Shown piece after piece: positions 1-8,629 of a stretch of DNA of 64,000 nt. The notes beneath the pieces were generated by a model. It was not told the origin of the DNA. It saw nothing but the letters and a program-made list of their open reading frames with translations, and ran no database searches. The position numbers were made by a program, and so were the translations under genes. The stretch is from Ornithinimicrobium laminariae (GTDB lineage: Bacteria; Actinomycetota; Actinomycetes; Actinomycetales; Dermatophilaceae): assembly GCF_019457945.1 (NCBI RefSeq), contig NZ_JAHZSU010000001.1, positions 830,898 to 894,897 of the forward strand, in the 5' to 3' direction. How positions within the stretch are numbered: position 1 is the first letter of the stretch; each line of letters opens with the position of its first letter.

Positions 1-1
1 C

Positions 2-2155
2 CACACTGCACTAGACCCGCAGGTACGCGACGTGCAGGGTTTGCCCCCGACCGTCGCCTTGGAGCAAAGCCGTTCCGGTGGCAGCACTCGCTCCACCGTC
101 GGCACCATCACGGCGACCAGCAACTCACTTCGCCTGCTCTATTCACGCTGCGGTGATTATCCGCAGGGCGTTGACCTGCTCTATTCAGACAGTTTCTCCC
201 CCAACACGGCCGACGGCGCCTGCCCCGAATGCTCCGGTCTGGGCGTCGTGCACCGACCCACCGAAGCCTCGCTCGTCCCCGACCCCAGCCTCAGCATTGC
301 CGATGGCGCGATCACCGCCTGGCCCGGTGCGTGGCAGGGCAAGAACTATCGCGACGTCGTCGACACTTTGGGCTACGACATCCACATCCCTTGGCGCGAC
401 CTGCCCCAAGAAGACCGCGACTTCATCCTGTTCAGCGACACCGAACCAGCCGTGACCGTCCACCCGGTGCGCGAAGCTGGCCGCGTGCACCGCCCCTACC
501 AGGGCAAATTCGCCAGCGCCGCTCGATACGTGATGCGCACCCTCGCCGAGTCCAAGAGCGCCAGCGGTCGCGCTAAGGCGCTGGACCATGTGGAAACAAC
601 CCCCTGCCAGGTATGCGATGGTCGCCGCCTCAACCCCGCCGCCTTGGCCGTGACCTGGCAGGGGCTGCCGATCGACGAAGCCAACGCACTCCCTGTCGAT
701 GAGCTGCTACCGCTGCTGCGCAACCGACTGGATGCACTCGGCGATGACCCCGATAGCGCCACCGCTCGGGCCGAGCGCCTGTTGGCCGATGAGCTAGCCA
801 GCCATCTGCAGGTTGTTGTCGATCTCGGCATTGGCCACCTCGACCTTGGCCGCTCCAGCACCTCAATCTCGAGCGGTGAGTTGCAGCGCTTGCGGGTCGC
901 CTCATCGGTGCGTTCTGGCCTGTTTGGCGTTGTCTATGTGCTCGATGAGCCCTCGGCAGGCCTGCACCCACGCGACACCGAATCGCTCTTGGCGGCCATG
1001 CGCGGACTGGTCGAAGCAGGCAACACCGTCCTGATCGTTGAGCACGATATGGCGCTCGTGCAGGCCTGCGACTGGGTGGTGGATGTTGGCCCCGGCGCTG
1101 GCGTCAACGGTGGCGAAGTGCTCTATTCGGGCCCGACCAGCGGGCTCGGCTCCGTCGACTGCTCGGTCACTGCGCGCTATGTCAACGCCCCTGTGCACCC
1201 AGCAGATATCCGCGCTGGCGGCCTGCGCCAGCGCAAAGGCGAGGCGCTGATCAGCGGCGTCACCGCGCATACCGTGCAGGATGTCTCGGTCAGCATCCCG
1301 TTGGGCCTGGTCACAGTCATCACTGGCATCTCGGGGTCGGGCAAATCGACCCTGCTGACCGGCATTGGCGAGCGCATCGAGGCGGCCACTTTCACCGGCG
1401 ACGGCCAAACTCAGCGCACCGTGTCAATCACCCAGCGCCCCATCGGCCGCACGCCTCGATCCAACCTGGCCACCTACACCGGGTTGTTTGACCACGTCCG
1501 CAAACTTTTCACCAAGACCCCGCTGGCTAAGGAGCGGGCCTACAACGTCGGGCGCTTCAGTTTTAACGTCGCCTCTGGCCGGTGCCCCACCTGCCAAGGC
1601 GAAGGCAGCGTGGCGATCGAGTTGTTGTTCCTGCCTGGCACCTACTCAACGTGCCCAGACTGTAAGGGTTCGCGCTACAACAACGAGACTCTCGAAGTCC
1701 GCTGGAACGACCGCAACATCGCCGACGTGCTGGCCCTCACCGTCGATGACGCGATCCCGGTCTTCTCAGACGAGCCACCCGTCGCCCGAGCGCTCGCGGC
1801 CCTGCAAACCCTCGGCCTCGGTTATCTGCGCCTCGGCCAACCCGCCACGGAGCTTTCCGGCGGCGAGGCCCAACGCATCAAACTAGCCACCGAGCTGCAG
1901 ACTGAGCGCCGCGCCCCCACGCTCTACCTGCTCGACGAACCTACTTCCGGCCTGCACCCGGCAGACGTGCACCGACTGCTCGCGCAACTGCATCGCCTCG
2001 CCGACGCCGGACATACCGTGGTGATGGTTGAGCATGACGAAGCAGCTTTGAGCACCGCCGATTGGCAGATCGAGATGGGCCCCGGGGCCGGTAGACGTGG
2101 CGGGCAAATCGTGCGCTCGTCCTGCCATCGACCGCCCACCTTCCAGTATTCGTAA
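2..2155 (+). CDS. UvrA paralogue (class II excinuclease ABC subunit A-like ATPase), 5' partial
   Basis: Double ABC-type ATPase of the UvrA family; the frame is open from base 2, so the N terminus with the first Walker A lies outside the window. Visible in order: two CxxC zinc pairs of the first half (CPECSGLG near 220-240, CQVCDG near 604-620), ABC signature ISSGELQRLR with Walker B VLDEPSAGLHPRD (about 868-980), second Walker A GISGSGKSTLL (about 1324-1356), second zinc module CPTCQGEG...CPDCKGSR (about 1585-1665), signature ELSGGEAQRIK and Walker B LLDEPTSGLHPAD (about 1850-1965). The compact form suits the UvrA2/DrrC-like paralogues linked to drug tolerance rather than housekeeping UvrA; this is inference. 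The downstream ArsR-like gene starts 21 bases after its stop. Confidence 0.9.
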   Translation, partial: HTALDPQVRDVQGLPPTVALEQSRSGGSTRSTVGTITATSNSLRLLYSRCGDYPQGVDLLYSDSFSPNTADGACPECSGLGVVHRPTEASLVPDPSLSIADGAITAWPGAWQGKNYRDVVDTLGYDIHIPWRDLPQEDRDFILFSDTEPAVTVHPVREAGRVHRPYQGKFASAARYVMRTLAESKSASGRAKALDHVETTPCQVCDGRRLNPAALAVTWQGLPIDEANALPVDELLPLLRNRLDALGDDPDSATARAERLLADELASHLQVVVDLGIGHLDLGRSSTSISSGELQRLRVASSVRSGLFGVVYVLDEPSAGLHPRDTESLLAAMRGLVEAGNTVLIVEHDMALVQACDWVVDVGPGAGVNGGEVLYSGPTSGLGSVDCSVTARYVNAPVHPADIRAGGLRQRKGEALISGVTAHTVQDVSVSIPLGLVTVITGISGSGKSTLLTGIGERIEAATFTGDGQTQRTVSITQRPIGRTPRSNLATYTGLFDHVRKLFTKTPLAKERAYNVGRFSFNVASGRCPTCQGEGSVAIELLFLPGTYSTCPDCKGSRYNNETLEVRWNDRNIADVLALTVDDAIPVFSDEPPVARALAALQTLGLGYLRLGQPATELSGGEAQRIKLATELQTERRAPTLYLLDEPTSGLHPADVHRLLAQLHRLADAGHTVVMVEHDEAALSTADWQIEMGPGAGRRGGQIVRSSCHRPPTFQYS

Positions 2156-2171
2156 TTACGTAGTATCGTAA
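2151..2171. promoter_or_regulatory. Operator-like half-site array before the ArsR-type gene
   Basis: Three CGTAA/TTACG half-sites lie in a row: CGTAATTACG is a perfect 10-bp palindrome (2151-2160) overlapping the uvrA-like stop codon, and TTACG-TAGTAT-CGTAA (2156-2171) forms a second inverted repeat around a TAGTAT box that could serve as -10. The array sits 6-26 bases before the regulator start at 2177, as expected for an autoregulatory site. Binding by the 2177-2686 product is inferred. Confidence 0.45.
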
Positions 2172-2176
2172 AAATT

Positions 2177-2686
2177 ATGGTGGACGAAGATCGTATTGCT
2201 GCGCTTGAAAAGCGCGTGACCAAGCTTGAGGCCCACACCGAAACTAGCGGGGCCCCGCAACCCGTGAGCCCAGACCTCGACAACGACCCCCTGTGGGCAC
2301 TTATTGGCCTGCGCGCTCGCGCTGCTGAACCCGGTGCAGTGATGCTGGTCGGGCACGTGCTGTTGCCAGATGGACGCACCGCCCAGTGGCAGCAGGCCAA
2401 AACAACCGATGAACTTCTGGACAGCGATTGGACGCGCAGCGCTGCCACCCTCGCGGCGCTAGGACAGCCGGTGCGGGTGCGACTGCTGCAGCAGGTGCTC
2501 ACCGGCACTAGCACTGCAAATGAACTCACTCGACTTGACGGTGTCGGCACCAGCGGACAGGTCTACCACCATCTACGAGAGCTCATTTCTACCGGCTGGC
2601 TGACCGCCGTGGGCGGTGGGCGGCACGAGGTACCAGTGGCCCGCGTGGTGCCCTTACTCGCACTCATCCAAGGCGCTCAAGGATGA
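2177..2686 (+). CDS. ArsR-like winged-helix transcriptional regulator
   Basis: 169 residues. The N-terminal ~25 residues are a short coiled-coil-like stretch (RIAALEKRVTKLEAH). The C-terminal half reads as an ArsR-type winged helix: ALGQPVRVRLLQQVL (helix 1), then ...TSGQVYHHLRELISTGWLT (recognition helix and wing). No metal-binding ELCVC-type motif is visible, so it is probably not a metal sensor. ATG at 2177 has no good Shine-Dalgarno and follows the palindromic operator closely. Its stop overlaps the start of the M23 peptidase (ATGA), so the two are translationally coupled; it may regulate this pair, perhaps with the UvrA paralogue upstream. Confidence 0.75.
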   Translation: MVDEDRIAALEKRVTKLEAHTETSGAPQPVSPDLDNDPLWALIGLRARAAEPGAVMLVGHVLLPDGRTAQWQQAKTTDELLDSDWTRSAATLAALGQPVRVRLLQQVLTGTSTANELTRLDGVGTSGQVYHHLRELISTGWLTAVGGGRHEVPVARVVPLLALIQGAQG

Positions 2687-3525
2687 GGCGCACGATCGCC
2701 AAGCGGCAGACTTACTGGGCCCGACTGTTCCTCCTCACGATCGTCGCCAATCTCATTTTTCCCATTCCTATCCCCCTCGATCTATTACTCATGGCTGCGC
2801 CGCTCGCCCTGATGCTCGTGCCACCAATGACAACGCAGCGCGCGCCGAGCGAGGTAGGGGCACCCGTACGAGGGCGCTGGGTGGTGCTCAACAGCCCCGG
2901 ATCGGCTGTCCCGAGCCATGGAACCAAGGCCTACGGTCAGATGTACGCGGTCGACCTGCTGCACCCCAGTGATGAGCAGGCCCCCTCGGTCGGCTGGGGC
3001 GTGCGAGGCCGTCTCCCCGAGTCCTATTCGTCCTTCGGTGAGCCGATTCGAGCCATGAAGTCCGGCACCATCGTCAGCGTGCAAGATTCTCAGCGCGACC
3101 ACCGCGGCCGTAATACTTGGCCGCTGTTGATCTATATGTTGACGCTCGAAGGATTTCTCCGCGTGCTGATTGGCACATCTCGCGTCCTTGGCAACCACGC
3201 GGTCATCGAGCACGATGACGGCACCTTTGCTGCATATGCGCACCTACAGCAGGCTTCCGCAACCGTGCGGGCCGGGCAGCGCGTTCACCAGGGCCAGCAC
3301 CTTGCTCGCGTGGGCAACACTGGCAATACTTCTGAACCCCATCTGCACGTTCAACTCATGGACCGAGCCCTTCCCGCAGCAGCCGCAGGCATTCCAATGC
3401 TGTGGCCAAGAACTGTTATCGACCCCACTCACAGCGACCCTCGCTGGACCACGGGCAGGCCCAAAGCCACGGCGCAGCCTGCGTTCCCCGCGAACGGTCA
3501 GATATTTCGCACCACAGAAGACTAG
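2683..3525 (+). CDS. Membrane-anchored M23 (LytM-type) metallopeptidase
   Basis: 280 residues. One or two hydrophobic segments near residues 12-50 (LFLLTIVANLIFPIPIPL and following) anchor the protein, with the catalytic domain outside. Zinc ligands of the M23 fold are visible: HGTKAYGQMYAVD supplies the HxxxD-type His and Asp, and EPHLHVQ supplies the HxH. GDDGT-like core is seen as EHDDGTFAAYAHLQ. Peptidoglycan or cell-wall peptide hydrolysis is the family role. The start overlaps the upstream regulator by ATGA. A weak hairpin follows the stop. Confidence 0.8.
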   Translation: MRRTIAKRQTYWARLFLLTIVANLIFPIPIPLDLLLMAAPLALMLVPPMTTQRAPSEVGAPVRGRWVVLNSPGSAVPSHGTKAYGQMYAVDLLHPSDEQAPSVGWGVRGRLPESYSSFGEPIRAMKSGTIVSVQDSQRDHRGRNTWPLLIYMLTLEGFLRVLIGTSRVLGNHAVIEHDDGTFAAYAHLQQASATVRAGQRVHQGQHLARVGNTGNTSEPHLHVQLMDRALPAAAAGIPMLWPRTVIDPTHSDPRWTTGRPKATAQPAFPANGQIFRTTED

Positions 3526-3526
3526 C

Positions 3527-3543
3527 GAGCCCGAGGCTCTTTT
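3527..3543 (+). terminator. Weak intrinsic terminator after M23 gene
   Basis: GAGCC-CGA-GGCTC followed by TTTT immediately after the stop codon at 3525. The stem is only 5 bp, so efficiency is doubtful. Confidence 0.4.
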
Positions 3544-3719
3544 GCGTTCGCTTGAATACGGCCACAAAAGCGGACCTATTGTAGTCCCAACATATTTCGA
3601 TACTCTAAGTACCCTAGCGAAATTGCGCCAAACCCGGCGCTCTATCGTGTTTCTATCATTAGTTGTTTAGTTGGGCCCTTGCTCAGTTAAACGACCTCAC
3701 GAACGCCGAAGGAGATCGC

Positions 3720-3956
3720 ATGAGCATCCAAGATCACGATTCGAACGCACAAGAGAAGAGCTGGACTGACCTCGGCCAGGACCTGTGGGCATACCTCACG
3801 GGTCGTGGCGCGGCCATCAACTACAGCTTTGAAGAAATGACGGTCGAGGTGCCGCGCGACACTGGCGCCGACGCACCGCGGGCCACCTGGAAGCTCAACG
3901 GCACCCTGCGCATCACCACGAGCGACAACGAATCCGCTGGCTCGGACGCACAGTAG
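3720..3956 (+). CDS. Small acidic protein of unknown function
   Basis: 78 residues from ATG 3720, chosen because AAGGAG lies 4-5 bases upstream; a longer in-frame start at 3663 has no such site. The central part (INYSFEEMTVEVPRD...WKLNGTLRITT) alternates polar and hydrophobic residues like a beta sandwich. It resembles the N-terminal part of the next gene product in layout (hydrophobic strand, Asp/Gly/Pro turn, L-x-GT-h-T strand). It precedes the FHA gene by 11 bases and should be co-transcribed. Function unknown. Confidence 0.65.
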   Translation: MSIQDHDSNAQEKSWTDLGQDLWAYLTGRGAAINYSFEEMTVEVPRDTGADAPRATWKLNGTLRITTSDNESAGSDAQ

Positions 3957-3967
3957 GGCTGATTGCC

Positions 3968-4831
3968 ATGACACATCGCTTCAACATTGACGCTGACCTC
4001 ACCTTCTCTATGGAGCGACCTGCCAGCGATGGCAATGGACCTGAGCAATCTCTGTCCGGCACCATCACCGGCAGCGGCCGCCACCTGCAGGTGAGCTGCG
4101 ACGATGTTGGAGCGATGTCGTCAGGCCTGTCATTCCGCGAGGCCCGGCAGGTTGCGGCAGCCCTCGCGGGACAAGGCCTCGCCGTGACCCTGGCCGGTGA
4201 AAACGGCCCCATCGTCACAATCGGCGACGTGAAGGGCAGCAGGCTAGCCCGCCTGGCCACCCGCTCCAAGCACATTCGCATTGATGACCTCAAAGCCGCC
4301 GCGTCGCTGCGTGGCTCAGTGGGCGCTGGTCGCGGCACCGGCAGCAGTTTTCTGCCGCCCTCAACGCCGTGGCCCATCGCCCCCACCTTCCGATGGATGG
4401 TGCGACGTCTGACTACGACACACGACCCCGACGGCGGCGGGCACCCACGCTTGGTCTTTGCCATGGGCGACACCGCCCAACCCACCGATCAGCGCCGTGT
4501 CTTTGACCTACCCAAAACCGGCACCACCATCGGCAGCGCGCCGGATTCAGACTTGCGCCTGAGCGGCATCGACCCAACGCAGGCCAGGATCCGCCGAGAC
4601 GGCAATGATGAGTATGTGCTGGTTACGATGAACTCCATTACACCGACCAGGGTCAATGGTGAGGCTGTGGCCCGCGAGCGCATCCTGCGCACTGGGTCCC
4701 GCATACAAATCGGGTCGTGGACGATGACCTATACCCGTGAAGAGTTTGCCGATCACGGTCGACCCTTTGGCGGGCGAGCCGGCGGTGAGTTCAGCCGGCA
4801 ACGCAAGCAGCCACCGCGCGACTATCGTTAG
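3968..4831 (+). CDS. FHA-domain protein
   Basis: 287 residues. The C-terminal part is a forkhead-associated phosphothreonine-binding domain: TGTTIGSAPDSDLRL (strand 1 to loop, with the conserved GS.PDSDL), then ITPTRVNGEAV and LRTGSRIQIGSWTMTYTREE. The tail GRPFGGRAGGE...RQRKQP is a basic Gly-rich signature known from actinobacterial FHA proteins. The N-terminal ~130 residues are unassigned and have the same layout as the upstream 78-residue protein. A role in Ser/Thr kinase signalling is likely from the family; no kinase gene is in this window. Confidence 0.8.
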   Translation: MTHRFNIDADLTFSMERPASDGNGPEQSLSGTITGSGRHLQVSCDDVGAMSSGLSFREARQVAAALAGQGLAVTLAGENGPIVTIGDVKGSRLARLATRSKHIRIDDLKAAASLRGSVGAGRGTGSSFLPPSTPWPIAPTFRWMVRRLTTTHDPDGGGHPRLVFAMGDTAQPTDQRRVFDLPKTGTTIGSAPDSDLRLSGIDPTQARIRRDGNDEYVLVTMNSITPTRVNGEAVARERILRTGSRIQIGSWTMTYTREEFADHGRPFGGRAGGEFSRQRKQPPRDYR

Positions 4832-4902
4832 GCCACCGCACACGTGAACAATCACACCCTCTAAGGCCCTAACGACAGCCCAAACCGCTCCCGGACGACC
4901 GT

Positions 4903-4914
4903 TAGGATAGGTCG
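4903..4914 (+). promoter_or_regulatory. Leaderless promoter: TAGGAT-N6 before GTG 4915
   Basis: TAGGAT (4903-4908), six bases, then GTG at 4915, where transcription should begin. No Shine-Dalgarno sequence is present. Confidence 0.55.
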
Positions 4915-6186
4915 GTGAGTAGCCAAACCCCTGAGCCCGAAGCACAGTCCCCCGACGCCACGACCACGACTTTTCCGTCGATCACAGCCTGGGCCGATGT
5001 TGCGGACACCGGGCGACTACTCCCCCAACGCCAGCCACTCGTGACACTGGCTAGCTGGCAGACCTACCCAGCACTGCGCTGGTCGTTCCAACACATGCGG
5101 GAGATCATGCCTAGCCACGTTATCGACGGCTCCGACGCGGCCGTGTCGATCCCCACCTCCCCCGTCGAGCTAGGCCACCTTGAGACCGGCCGGGAAAACT
5201 ACCCAACGGTCGATGCCCTCATCGAAGGCACCCAGACCGACGCGTTCCTCGTGTTGCGCAACGGCCAGATCTTGGATGAGCGCTACTTCGGCGACATGAC
5301 CCGCCGCAAGCGCCACTTGGTGATGTCAATGTCTAAGTCCATCGTGTCGTGCGTCACGGCCTCGCTGGCCGCCGACGGCATCTTGGACCCTGAAGTCCCT
5401 GTCGAAACCTACGTGCCAGAAATGGCCCAGAGCGGGTATGCCGGTGCTCGGGTTCGCGATTTGCTTGACATGCGCTCGGGCATCCGCTTCCGCGAGAGCT
5501 ACCTCGACCCCGAGTCCGAGGTCCGCATCATGGAGCGCTCGATGGGTTGGGCTCCTCGCGGCGATGACGACCCGCTCGGCATGTACCCCTTCATCCTCAG
5601 CTGCACGCAGGAGAAGGAGCACGGTGGCATCTTCGAATACCGCTCGATCGAGACTGACGCCTTGGGTTGGGTCTGCGAACGCGCCTCCGGTATGCGGATG
5701 GCTGACTTGATCTCCGAGCGCATCTGGGTGCCAATGGCTGCGTTCCACGACGCCGAGGTTTCCGTTGACCCGTTGGGTTCGGCCATCCACGACGGTGGCG
5801 TTTCGGCCACCCTGCGCGACATGGCTCGCTTTGGCCAGATGATGCTGCACAACGGCCGCGCTGGCGACCGCCGCGTCGTCCCGCAGTGGTGGATCGACAC
5901 GATCATGGCACCGCCCGGCGACGTTCGCGAAGCCTTCGCCGCCTCCGACAACGAGCCCTACCTGCCTGGTGGCTGGTACCGCAACCAGTTCTGGGTTGTG
6001 CCGGGCGACAATGGCCCGATCATGTTGGCTTTGGGCATCCACGGCCAGATGGTCTTCATTGAGCAGAGCACCAGCACGGTCGGCGTGAAGTTGTCGAGCT
6101 GGCCGCTGCCTCAGGATGCCGACAAGCTGGTCAGCACCATTGAGGCGTTCCGCTCCATCGCGCGCCACCTGGCTGCACAAGACTGA
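4915..6186 (+). CDS. Serine hydrolase, beta-lactamase/6-aminohexanoate-dimer hydrolase (NylB) type
   Basis: 423 residues. Class C beta-lactamase fold: nucleophile motif SMSK (Ser138-x-x-Lys141 in HLVMSMSKSIVS), the Tyr motif EYRSIETDALGWV, and the C-terminal HGQMVFIEQ strand. YRS-x-x-TD-x-LGW is typical of NylB-like amidases/esterases rather than of true beta-lactamases, which have Y-x-N. No signal peptide is seen, so it is probably cytoplasmic. GTG start follows a leaderless -10. The nucleosidase gene starts 17 bases downstream. A paralogue lies at 8630-9718 on the other strand with the same motifs. Confidence 0.85.
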   Translation: MSSQTPEPEAQSPDATTTTFPSITAWADVADTGRLLPQRQPLVTLASWQTYPALRWSFQHMREIMPSHVIDGSDAAVSIPTSPVELGHLETGRENYPTVDALIEGTQTDAFLVLRNGQILDERYFGDMTRRKRHLVMSMSKSIVSCVTASLAADGILDPEVPVETYVPEMAQSGYAGARVRDLLDMRSGIRFRESYLDPESEVRIMERSMGWAPRGDDDPLGMYPFILSCTQEKEHGGIFEYRSIETDALGWVCERASGMRMADLISERIWVPMAAFHDAEVSVDPLGSAIHDGGVSATLRDMARFGQMMLHNGRAGDRRVVPQWWIDTIMAPPGDVREAFAASDNEPYLPGGWYRNQFWVVPGDNGPIMLALGIHGQMVFIEQSTSTVGVKLSSWPLPQDADKLVSTIEAFRSIARHLAAQD

Positions 6187-6203
6187 GCGGGCGAGGCGGG
6201 TCC

Positions 6204-6812
6204 ATGGCTGAGCGCACCATCCTGTTCGTGATGGCCGTCGAGGCCGAGTTTGGGCCTCACCTGCGTGAGCGCATTAACCCGCTGATCACCGGCGTTGGGC
6301 CGGTCGAGGCTGCTATCGCGGTGACGGCTGAGCTGAGCAAGCTGGCCGCTGCCAACAACCTGCCAGACCTGGTGGTATGCCTGGGCTCGGCGGGCAGTCA
6401 AACGTTGGCTCAGGCTGAGGTCTATCAAATCTCGTCGGTGGCTTATCGCGACATGGATGCTTCGGCGCTCGGTTTTGAGCCGGGCCGGACACCGTTCTTG
6501 GGCTTGCCGAGGGTGCTTGGCCTGCCGCTGCTCATTGAGGGCGTCCCGACCGCCAGCCTGTCGACTGGCGCTGCTGTGATCTCAGGGCCAGCCTATGACA
6601 CCATCGATGCCGACCTCGTCGAGATGGAAACCTTCGCTGTGCTGCGGGCCTGCCAGCGCTTTAATGTGCCGCTGATCGGTCTGCGCGGCATCTCCGATGG
6701 CGCCGAAGATCTGCAAACCGTGGCCGATTGGACCGAATACCTCGGGGTCATCGATGCCAAGCTGGCCTTAGCCGTGGACAGCATTAAGGCCGGGCACTAC
6801 TCACCTGTGTGA
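6204..6812 (+). CDS. MTA/SAH nucleosidase-like phosphorylase-superfamily protein
   Basis: 202 residues, slightly shorter than standard MTAN (~230). The active-site signature VEMETFAVLRACQRF with following RGISDG matches the purine nucleoside-binding end of the PNP/UDP family; LVVCLGSAGS matches the phosphate/ribose loop. Expected reaction: hydrolysis of the N-glycosidic bond of methylthioadenosine or S-adenosylhomocysteine. ATG 6204 follows GAGGCGGG. It is co-directional with the hydrolase upstream and ends in nested inverted repeats. Confidence 0.75.
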   Translation: MAERTILFVMAVEAEFGPHLRERINPLITGVGPVEAAIAVTAELSKLAAANNLPDLVVCLGSAGSQTLAQAEVYQISSVAYRDMDASALGFEPGRTPFLGLPRVLGLPLLIEGVPTASLSTGAAVISGPAYDTIDADLVEMETFAVLRACQRFNVPLIGLRGISDGAEDLQTVADWTEYLGVIDAKLALAVDSIKAGHYSPV

Positions 6813-6826
6813 GCAACACCCGGCCT
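6787..6826 (+). terminator. Nested hairpin spanning the nucleosidase stop codon
   Basis: AGGCCGGG (6787-6794) pairs with CCCGGCCT (6819-6826), and inside it CTCAC-CTGT-GTGAG forms a second stem around the stop codon. No T-run follows, so intrinsic termination is uncertain. Confidence 0.3.
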
Positions 6827-6872
6827 CAATCTGCGTCAGCGCTCAGCTGTCTCGCTGATTGACTGCCTGCGG

Positions 6873-6932
6873 TGAGGCAAAACCCGGCAAGAGTGCCTGT
6901 TTTCCAGAGCCCCTGTGCCGGGTTTTGCCTCA
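6873..6932. repeat. Perfect 17-bp inverted repeat between convergent genes
   Basis: TGAGGCAAAACCCGGCA at 6873-6889 is repeated inverted and without mismatch at 6916-6932, with a 26-base loop. It lies between the ends of convergent genes (6812 and 6975). The arms hold AAAA/TTTT rather than a trailing T-run, so this is either an unusual bidirectional terminator or a remnant of a mobile palindromic repeat. Confidence 0.7.
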
Positions 6933-6974
6933 TCACGCTGCTGGCTGCAGACTAGAGCGCTACTCCAGCAGCGA

Positions 6975-8540
6975 CTACTTCAGCAGTGCGAAGAACGGCT
7001 GCTCAACCGGCTTCGGGCCTGTCTCAAGCTCTTCGGCCGCATACAGCTCATGCAGGCCGGTGATGAAGTGGCGGCACCGCTCAGTTAACTCGTTGTCATC
7101 CGTCTGCATCCGCGATTTGGTGACCAAAATGCCCAGGTCAGCGCCCTTGTAGAGATAGCTGCCTTCGCCGCCGATGCGCAAGAAGAACGCCTCATCCTTG
7201 GTGGCCAAGTAGTGCCAGTCCAAGGTGTTGCGCTGATATTCCAGCGTGCCATCCCTGTTGATGTGATAGATCCCAGTCTTGGGCGCTTCGGTGATCATCC
7301 GGATGCGCTCATCGCCGGTCTTGAGGATCAACTGGCTCCAGTGGTCGACTGAAGCCAACTCTTCCCAGCGCTGGTTGATCTCGTCGGCGTCGATCTCATA
7401 GTCAACATCGAGGTACTCAAGCAGGTGGAACAGGAACAACGGGATGTCCGCGTACGCACCAACAGTCACGTTGGTCATCGAGCTAGCGCCGGAAACACGC
7501 GGGTTCAGCTCACCGAGGTAGACCTCGCCGTTGTCGATGTCGAGCAGGATGTCGATCTCGAAGAAGCCGTTGTAGCCCTCTTGGCGCAGCCGGTCACCCA
7601 AATTACGCACGTGCTGGATAGCCACCGCGCGCTGCTCGTTCGTCAGCGCTTCGGGATACACGTCGTTGCCACACCAACCGCCGCGGTATGGCGTCAGCTC
7701 CTCATAGCCGGTGAGGTCACGCATGAAGGGGCCCACGATCGTGCCGTGCTTGGTGTTGACACCCTCCACGGCAATCGCACGGTTGTTGATTCGCTTCATG
7801 ATCTTGACCTGCTCACCGACGACGTCGGCAGCAACCTTGTTCCAGCCCTCTTGGTCATCGACGAAGTAGGTCGTCTTGCCCGAGTCGCCATAGGCGGTCT
7901 GCAGCACCCAGTCGGTGCCGAGGCCGTTCTGTTCGGCCTGCTTCAACAGGTCATCCCAGCCATCAACGACGGTCAAGATGTTCGGCACGCTCGGCGCACC
8001 GGCTTCATCGCCCAGTCGGGTGGTGACGATCTTCGAGTCGAGGTAGTTGCGCAGCTCAAAGGTCGGGTGGATGAGCTCCCAGCCAGCCTCTTGGCAGATC
8101 CGCTCGGTCTCTTCATCAAAGAAGACCATCGAGATCTTGGCCTGCTTGCCGGTGCGCGAAACCCGCTTGTTGATGTGCGCAATCACGGCCGGGTGGGTCA
8201 GCAGGTAGTTGTTGATGTCCTCGCCGCTCTCGAAGAGCGGGTGATCGATCTCTTCGGGGACAAACACCCGGGGGTGATAGCCATCCCAGGAGTCGTAGTA
8301 GGAAATCATCGAGAAGTTGCGAACCCAGCGGTCCATGCCGAGCAGGTTGAACGCGGTCGGGCCGACGAAGAAAATGGGGGTCTCGTTAGTGCGCAGGTAG
8401 GAGCGAATCTCCGACATGTTGTGCAGCACTCCGCGCGAAGGAACCACGGCACTGTTGCGCACGGCTGCCGACTTAACAGCCTGCTTGGACTTGGCCTTCT
8501 TGTTGGCCGAGGCCTTGGAGTGTTGGTTCTTGGTCGCCAT
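6975..8540 (-). CDS. ATP-grasp ligase-like protein (biotin-carboxylase-like fold)
   Basis: 521 residues from ATG 8540, chosen because GAGGGG sits 6 bases upstream; the long extension to 8813 is low-quality sequence. A Lys/Ala-rich basic N-terminal tail (~40 residues) precedes the fold. ATP-grasp features: VLQTAYGDSGKTTYFV (glycine loop), VKIMKRINNRAIAVEG (lysine strand and acidic adenine region), and the metal-binding end GFFEIDILLDIDNGEVYLGELNPRVSG, with the ExN of GELNPR. It should join a carboxylate to an amine or thiol using ATP; the substrate is unknown. It is the last gene of a minus-strand group with a NylB-like hydrolase, an alpha/beta hydrolase and a fold-III PLP enzyme. Confidence 0.8.
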   Translation of the reverse strand: MATKNQHSKASANKKAKSKQAVKSAAVRNSAVVPSRGVLHNMSEIRSYLRTNETPIFFVGPTAFNLLGMDRWVRNFSMISYYDSWDGYHPRVFVPEEIDHPLFESGEDINNYLLTHPAVIAHINKRVSRTGKQAKISMVFFDEETERICQEAGWELIHPTFELRNYLDSKIVTTRLGDEAGAPSVPNILTVVDGWDDLLKQAEQNGLGTDWVLQTAYGDSGKTTYFVDDQEGWNKVAADVVGEQVKIMKRINNRAIAVEGVNTKHGTIVGPFMRDLTGYEELTPYRGGWCGNDVYPEALTNEQRAVAIQHVRNLGDRLRQEGYNGFFEIDILLDIDNGEVYLGELNPRVSGASSMTNVTVGAYADIPLFLFHLLEYLDVDYEIDADEINQRWEELASVDHWSQLILKTGDERIRMITEAPKTGIYHINRDGTLEYQRNTLDWHYLATKDEAFFLRIGGEGSYLYKGADLGILVTKSRMQTDDNELTERCRHFITGLHELYAAEELETGPKPVEQPFFALLK

Positions 8541-8629
8541 TCTTATCCCCTCGTGGGTGGTGTGACGCCCGGTGGGCGTTGCCGTCATCCTGCCGTATCT
8601 CGTCAGCACCCTCAATAGAGCGGCGGTGA

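Noticed and set aside
5326..6180. 284-codon minus-strand open frame
   Set aside because: Shadow of the NylB-like gene; no domain and no start signal.
7425..8618. 397-codon open frame on the plus strand
   Set aside because: It is the antisense shadow of the ATP-grasp gene; composition is Val/Arg/His-rich without any domain, while the minus strand holds ATP-grasp motifs.
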